Notes under the pieces: model-generated | Told to the model about the DNA's origin: nothing | What the model saw: only the letters and a program-made list of their open reading frames with translations | The model's database searches: none | Assembly (NCBI GenBank): GCA_003153055.1 | Contig: PMBV01000042.1 | Location: 4,416-14,052 of the forward strand | Source: Myxococcales bacterium | GTDB lineage: Bacteria; Myxococcota; Myxococcia; Myxococcales; Myxococcaceae | Length of the DNA stretch: 9,637 bases | Reading direction: 5' to 3' | Translations under genes and position numbers: made by a program | In this document: one piece after another, positions 6,077 through 9,637 of the stretch | Numbering within the stretch: the stretch's first letter is position 1 | How the letters are laid out: each line of letters starts with the position of its first letter

Positions 6077-6090
6077 GTTCCACGTGAAAC
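6077..6090. promoter_or_regulatory. parS: parS site 7, asymmetric variant (GTTCCACGTGAAAC)
   Basis: The left half is the GTTCCAC form used by the other six sites. The right half, GTGAAAC, is the form of the Bacillus-type GTTTCACGTGAAAC site. It has one mismatch to the palindrome and lies 188 bases upstream of the small membrane-protein gene. Family knowledge of parS says such a site should still be bound, perhaps more weakly. Confidence 0.85.
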
Positions 6091-6277
6091 CCCACTGCTT
6101 CCTTTGAGGCGGCGTCCTGGCCTCGCCCGCTCGCCGCGCCTTGGCCCCCGAGTCGCACTCCCTCGGCGAGCTCTCCTTATCTCATCCCCAAGGACATCAA
6201 ACCGGCGCCGGCGGCGCACTCTGACCCTGTTCGCGGCCCCTCTTGACCTTCGCTCGCCCTCAAGTCACTTTCCGCCC

Positions 6278-6739
6278 GTGCTCGACGACGCCGCGCCACA
6301 CACCGACTCCCCCTGGAACCAGCTCCAGTCCTTCCGTACCGCGGGCGTTCCGCGGGCCGAGTGGGCCGCTCGACTGGTCTCCGCCGGGCTCGACCCCGAG
6401 TCCGCTCGGGTTCTGGTCAACTCCGTGGACGGGCCGACGCCAGCGAAGCTCCCTGAGCCTTCCTTCGCACCGGGCATCAACCCGCTCTCGAGCGCCTTCC
6501 CCTTCACCGAGCTCGGCCTCGCTGGCCCCTCCCTCACGGTCGGCCTCTACTGGCTCGCCTTCGGCGCCGCCGTCTTGCTGATGCTCGCCGTCTTCTTCCT
6601 CCTGGTCGCCCTCGACATCGCCAGGCTGCCCGACGAGTTGCTCCGCCTCCTGTCCTGGGTGATGGGAACGATCGCCGTGGCCGCCCTCGGGTGGGGCTCC
6701 TGGCGGGCGCTGAACGCAGTGAGGATCCGCCGCGGCTGA
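6278..6739 (+). CDS. Small two-helix membrane protein, unknown function
   Basis: I do not recognise a named family. The 153-residue product from the GTG at 6278 has a soluble N-terminal part with a likely helical segment (AEWAARLVSAGLDPESARVLVNSV, about 27-50, which resembles a small helix-turn-helix-like bundle). A proline-rich linker follows (51-70), then a long hydrophobic helix (about 88-112), a short charged turn (DIARLPDE, 113-120) and a second hydrophobic helix (about 121-145), with an RIRRG tail. Two nearby helices with a basic C-terminus suggest a hairpin in the inner membrane. The start is weakly supported: no Shine-Dalgarno, but the amino-acid signal drops off above it and no better start lies upstream. 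A TTGACC hexamer at 6243-6248 could be a -35, without a good -10. It faces parS site 7 upstream and meets mnmE tail to tail with no base between the stops. Confidence 0.7.
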   Translation: MLDDAAPHTDSPWNQLQSFRTAGVPRAEWAARLVSAGLDPESARVLVNSVDGPTPAKLPEPSFAPGINPLSSAFPFTELGLAGPSLTVGLYWLAFGAAVLLMLAVFFLLVALDIARLPDELLRLLSWVMGTIAVAALGWGSWRALNAVRIRRG

Positions 6740-8050
6740 CTACTTTCCTATGCAGAACCGCGCGAAGACCGCGTCGAGCACCGCCGTCGTGGCGTCTTCA
6801 CCAGTCACCTTCATCACCGCTTCGAGCACCAGCCGCAGCTCTCCCCCGACCACCTCGAGCGTCGCTACCTGCACCGCAGACCAGGCTCGCTCGGCCGCCT
6901 CGAGCGCCTCACGAAAACAGGCCAGGTGCCGCTCACTCGTCACGACCGCCGCCCCCGCCACCCCCGCTCCCAAGCGCGCCGCGAGCGCCGCCCGAAGTGC
7001 CTCCACCCCTTCCCCCGACAACCCAGACACCCCCAGCCGCGCATCGCCGCGGTGGCCGACGAGGTCCACCTTGCTCGCGACCTCGAGCCGCTCCTCGTCC
7101 GCCACCTCCGCCCGCCACCGCTCCGTCTCCTCCGCCGCCGCCCCCGGCGGCACGACCAGCACTGCGACGTCCGCGCCCGCAAGCGCTGCTCGCGCCCGGG
7201 CGATGCCCAGCGCCTCGAGGCGCCCAGCCCCTTCGCGCAGCCCGGCGGTGTCGACGAGCGTCACCGAGAGCCCCTCGAGCTCGAGCCGCGCCTCCAGCGT
7301 GTCGCGGGTCGTCCCTGGCTCCTCGTCCACCAGCGCCCGGTCGGCCCCCGCGAGTCGGTTGAACAACGTCGACTTGCCCGCGTTCACCGGTCCGTACACC
7401 ACCACTCGCGCGCCACGTCGCACGAGCGCCCCTCTCGCTCCGTCAGCCACCAGCGCCTTCAGGCCCTCGACCACCCCCGCGACACCCCGGGCGATGCCGA
7501 CCTCCGCGCCCTCCGCCTCGTCGGGGAACTCCAGCACCCCCTCGACCTCGGCGAGCACCTCGAGCGTGGCGCTCTTCACCTCCTCCACTCGCGCCGACAA
7601 CCCGCCGTGAAGCTGTGCCGCCGCTGCGCGCACCTGGGCCTCCGAATCGGCGGCGATCAAATCCGCGACCGCCTCCGCGCCCGCGAGATCCAACTTCCCC
7701 GAGAGGAAGGCCCGCCGGGTGAACTCCCCGGGCTCCGCCAGCCGGGTCCCCTCGTGACCCAGAACCTCGGCGAGGAGCAAACTCAAGAGCCTGGGGGAAC
7801 CGTGCGCGTGCAGCTCCACGACGTCCTCTCCGGTGTACGAGCGCGGACCAGGAAAGTGGAGAAGGAGCCCCTCGTCCACCAGCGCCCCGCGCACGATGAA
7901 CTCGACCCGCAGCGCCTCCCGCGGGGCGACGCGCTCGGGCACGCGGCAGACCCGTCGCGCGGCGTCCAGCGCCCGCGGGCCGGAGATTCGGATGATGCCG
8001 ATGCCACCCGCGGCGGGTCCGGTGGCGATGGCGGCGATCGTCGCCTGCAT
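6740..8050 (-). CDS. mnmE: tRNA modification GTPase MnmE (TrmE)
   Basis: MnmE is the GTPase and methylene-tetrahydrofolate-binding partner of MnmG in making cmnm5U34 in tRNA. The 436-aa product has an N-terminal folate domain with GGIGIIRISG (15-24) and PGPRSYTGEDVVELHAHG (67-84), then AEPGEFTRRAFLSGKLDLAG (105-124). The G domain is inserted in the helical domain: G1 GPVNAGKST (220-228), G2 GTTRD (246-250), G3 DTAG (267-270). The C-terminus is FCIGK (432-436), with the catalytic cysteine near the end as in all MnmE. The G4 motif is SKVD (326-329) rather than NKxD. The ATG at 8050 gives MQATIAAIATGPA, as in homologues; an in-frame TTG at 8089 would add 13 atypical residues. Neither has a good Shine-Dalgarno. 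In many bacteria mnmE and mnmG are close neighbours; here the parS cluster and a small membrane gene lie between them. Confidence 0.98.
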   Translation of the reverse strand: MQATIAAIATGPAAGGIGIIRISGPRALDAARRVCRVPERVAPREALRVEFIVRGALVDEGLLLHFPGPRSYTGEDVVELHAHGSPRLLSLLLAEVLGHEGTRLAEPGEFTRRAFLSGKLDLAGAEAVADLIAADSEAQVRAAAAQLHGGLSARVEEVKSATLEVLAEVEGVLEFPDEAEGAEVGIARGVAGVVEGLKALVADGARGALVRRGARVVVYGPVNAGKSTLFNRLAGADRALVDEEPGTTRDTLEARLELEGLSVTLVDTAGLREGAGRLEALGIARARAALAGADVAVLVVPPGAAAEETERWRAEVADEERLEVASKVDLVGHRGDARLGVSGLSGEGVEALRAALAARLGAGVAGAAVVTSERHLACFREALEAAERAWSAVQVATLEVVGGELRLVLEAVMKVTGEDATTAVLDAVFARFCIGK

Positions 8051-8118
8051 GGCCGCTGCTTGCGCTACTTCCTCGTCCTCCGCAAGCAACTCACTGGCGG
8101 CCTTGGGGCGCGCCGGGT
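8051..8118. promoter_or_regulatory. Divergent intergenic region, mnmE / glycosyltransferase
   Basis: These 68 bases must hold the promoters of both divergent genes, unless transcription comes from further in. I see no convincing sigma-70 pair. Short inverted arms TTGCG (8070-8074) and CGCAA (8081-8085) lie on the mnmE side. Confidence 0.4.
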
Positions 8119-9213
8119 ATGTCGCTCGCGGTGACGATGGGCCTCAAGTGGCTGCTCAAACGCCTCGAGTGGGTCGGGAAGGTGCTGCTCGCCCTCTTCG
8201 TCGCCGCCGTCGCCTACCGACCACGCCGACGCGCCACCGCTCGCGCGCGCGCCGCCCATCCCTCCACCAACCGCGCCCTCCTGGTCCGCGTCGACAACAG
8301 GGTAGGGGAGGCGCTCCTCACCACGCCGTTGGCTGACGCCCTCGCGGCGCATGGGTTCGAGGTCCACGCCCTGGTTCACCCCCGCGTCTTGAGGGTCCTC
8401 TCGGGGCTTCCCTCGTTCCGCCGGCTGTGGCCGTTTTCCAAGACCTGGAGTTGCCTCCGCGCCGTCCGTGCCCAACCCTTCGACGTCGTCGTCAACTGTG
8501 GCAACTGGGAGGTGGCATCGGTCACATCGGCGATGGTCGCCCGGCTCGTCGCCCGCTCCGCCGTCGTCCTGGGCCCGGCCAACTTCCCCGCGGGCTGGCT
8601 CGCGGACCTGCCCGTCGAGGCGCGCACCGACACGCGCTCGGAGGTCGCCCAGCGCGCCCACCTCATCAGCCCCGTGGTCGGCCTCCTGCCAAACCCCCGC
8701 CTGTCCTTCAGGCCTGTCCAGCCACCGGCGCACACGCCACCGGCCCCCTATGTCGTCATCAACCCTGGCGGGCGGCTCGGCTTTCGCCGGCTCCCTCCGC
8801 GGCTCTTCGCCGCCGCCGCCGCGGAGGCCCATGCGCTCGGCCTCCTCCCGCTCGTCACCTGGGGCCCTGGCGAGGAGGCGCTCGCGGACGAGGTCCTCAC
8901 CTTGGCGCCCATGGCGACGCGCGCGCCGCCCACCGACCTCGACGCGCTGGCCGGGCTCATGTCGGGCGCCGTGGCCACGATCTGCAACAACACCGGCCCC
9001 ATGCACCTCGCCGTCGCGGTGGGGTGCCCGACGCTGGCGCTCTTCCTCCACATGGACGTCGAGCGGTGGGGCCACGCCCATGCGCCACATCGGATGCTCG
9101 ACCTCACGCCCCAGGCCACTTCCCCAGCCGTGGTGGAACGTCTCGTGCGAGCAGAGACACGCGACTTCCTCCTCGAGCGCACTCCAGGCCGTCCTGAGCG
9201 GACCCTCGCGTAG
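8119..9213 (+). CDS. Glycosyltransferase family 9 (heptosyltransferase-like)
   Basis: Family-9 enzymes (WaaC/WaaF and relatives) transfer heptose or related sugars from an ADP-sugar donor onto lipopolysaccharide core or other surface glycans at the inner face of the inner membrane. The 364-residue product starts with an amphipathic/hydrophobic stretch (WVGKVLLALFVAAVAY, 18-33) followed by an arginine-rich run, a likely membrane anchor. The N-terminal Rossmann half begins LLVRVDNRVGEALLTTPL (54-71). The C-terminal donor half shows VVINPGGRLGFRRLP (212-226), WGPGEEALADEV (248-259) and CNNTGPMHLAVAVGCPTLALF (289-309). The order is right for the family. The acceptor cannot be told. The usual GD in the first motif is GE (E64). 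The start is ATG at 8119, with weak GGGT upstream; an ATG at 8137 is possible. It stands alone, divergent from mnmE, and ends in a hairpin. Confidence 0.87.
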   Translation: MSLAVTMGLKWLLKRLEWVGKVLLALFVAAVAYRPRRRATARARAAHPSTNRALLVRVDNRVGEALLTTPLADALAAHGFEVHALVHPRVLRVLSGLPSFRRLWPFSKTWSCLRAVRAQPFDVVVNCGNWEVASVTSAMVARLVARSAVVLGPANFPAGWLADLPVEARTDTRSEVAQRAHLISPVVGLLPNPRLSFRPVQPPAHTPPAPYVVINPGGRLGFRRLPPRLFAAAAAEAHALGLLPLVTWGPGEEALADEVLTLAPMATRAPPTDLDALAGLMSGAVATICNNTGPMHLAVAVGCPTLALFLHMDVERWGHAHAPHRMLDLTPQATSPAVVERLVRAETRDFLLERTPGRPERTLA

Positions 9214-9234
9214 CTGCACTTCTGTTCAGCTACG
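9209..9234. terminator. Hairpin overlapping the glycosyltransferase stop codon
   Basis: Perfect 8-bp arms CGTAGCTG (9209-9216) and CAGCTACG (9227-9234) have a 10-base loop. The TAG stop lies in the left arm. There is no T-run after it, so it is not a standard intrinsic terminator. It may block 3' exonuclease or help factor-dependent termination. Confidence 0.45.
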
Positions 9235-9349
9235 TTCGTGAACTCGATGGTTCCCTCACCCGCCTGCCTCTTCCCACGCTCGTAGATGTCCTCGGCCGAA
9301 ATGGCGATCCGGGTACGAGGCTCAGGCTCAGGGTCGGAAGCGCTTCATA

Positions 9350-9422
9350 GCCCTCTGCGGATCAAGGACACTGGTGGACCTCAGCCCCCACGTCCTTGAA
9401 CGACTTCGACGCGCGACGAGCG
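9350..9422 (-). repeat. Dispersed element, copy 2 (part B, direct)
   Basis: 65 of 73 bases match 4376-4448 without gaps. The part A that should precede it is degenerate: only GGCTCAGG-like blocks remain at 9319-9333. Read in the minus direction it ends a frame with ...GAEVHQCP and a stop, as in copy 1. Confidence 0.75.
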
Positions 9423-9439
9423 GGCGCCAGTAACCCGCG

Positions 9440-9530
9440 CGGGTGCCTGGAACCAGCGGCCCGGTTGACCGGCAGAGGGCCAAAGACTCAGGGCCTTGCC
9501 TGAGCCCTGAATGCACAGGTCAGCGTCGCC
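9440..9530 (+). repeat. Dispersed element, copy 3 (inverted; part A conserved)
   Basis: The reverse complement of 9490-9530 matches 4325-4366 with one substitution and one indel. The match continues weakly through the linker and first bases of part B (GCAGAGGGC at 9472-9480 is the inverse of GCCCTCTGC at 9350-9358). Copies 2 and 3 therefore face each other. A 7-bp hairpin, TCAGGGC (9488-9494) with GCCCTGA (9504-9510), forms inside part A. Confidence 0.65.
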
Positions 9531-9637
9531 TCATGGCAACAATGGCTGCGCCTGGCATGGGTGGTCAGCCCTTCCACGAGCCTTCATGAAGCTGTACGGG
9601 CATGGCAGCAGGGCGGGCTTCTTCCGGCCCCGCGGCC

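Larger units (their letters stand above)
3687..6277. other. Gene-poor parS-bearing intergenic region
   Basis: About 2.6 kb with no protein I can recognise on either strand. The open frames here are typical of GC-rich non-coding DNA: they overlap in several frames, run straight through parS sites (giving repeated STWN, FHVE or VPRGT peptides) and have no conserved motif. What it does hold: seven parS sites, a diverged repeat unit around at least three of them, one copy of a dispersed element, a tandem 10-mer and a triple 14-mer repeat. It separates mnmG from mnmE and contains the promoter of the mnmG-parB operon. Confidence 0.8.
9214..9637. other. Non-coding right end
   Basis: No gene is supported in these ~420 bases. 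They hold the right arm of the stop-codon hairpin and two facing copies of the dispersed element; from 9531 to the end I see nothing I can name. Confidence 0.6.

Noticed and set aside
6926..8134. A 402-codon plus-strand open frame opposite mnmE, and proline/serine-rich ones beside it
   Set aside because: They are antisense shadows of mnmE; composition is arginine/proline/serine-rich with no motif.
8065..9219. A 384-codon minus-strand open frame opposite the glycosyltransferase
   Set aside because: The plus-strand frame has all family-9 motifs in order; this one has none and is rich in R, G and E as expected for a shadow.
9328..9516. A 62-codon minus-strand frame at the right end as a gene
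   Set aside because: It lies over the dispersed element, matches a frame in copy 1 only within the repeat, and has no start signal or family.

Overview
This window is a high-GC stretch of bacterial chromosome around the parABS chromosome-segregation locus, close to the usual replication-origin neighbourhood. The gene set mnmG-rsmG-parA-parB, the GC-rich codon use, and a cluster of TTCCACGTGGAA parS sites in the intergenic DNA beside the operon together suggest a delta-proteobacterium / Myxococcota, most likely of the Myxococcus-Corallococcus-Cystobacter type. That placement is inference from gene order and parS sequence, not from a database search.

Layout. Positions 1-3686 hold a leftward operon, transcribed mnmG (1860-3686) -> rsmG (1146-1808) -> parA (277-1098) -> parB (start at 254, cut by the window edge). 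The gaps are 22-51 bases. A perfect DnaA-box 9-mer lies on the rsmG start codon, with two near matches at the mnmG stop. Positions 3687-6277 are about 2.6 kb without a convincing gene. They carry seven parS sites, at least three of them inside diverged copies of a larger repeat unit that also contains the 13-mer GAACACGGCCGCG 6-7 bp to the left of parS. A separate dispersed element (4325-4448) sits between parS 2 and parS 3 and recurs at the right end. Positions 6278-6739 encode a small two-helix membrane protein of unknown role. It converges with mnmE (6740-8050, leftward) so closely that the two stop codons touch. A family-9 glycosyltransferase (8119-9213) runs rightward, divergent from mnmE. 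The last ~420 bases are non-coding, with a hairpin at the glycosyltransferase stop codon and two facing copies of the dispersed element.

How the parts work together. ParB would load on the parS cluster as a CTP-dependent clamp and ParA would move the ParB-parS complex, segregating the origin-proximal region. MnmE and MnmG, split here to either side of the parS cluster, form the complex that modifies U34 of certain tRNAs. RsmG methylates 16S rRNA G527. The shared operon links tRNA/rRNA modification with chromosome segregation, as in many bacteria. No CRISPR array, tRNA, rRNA, intact transposase or prophage gene was seen. The least explained material is non-coding: the repeat architecture around parS, the dispersed element, and the DnaA-box group at the mnmG/rsmG junction.
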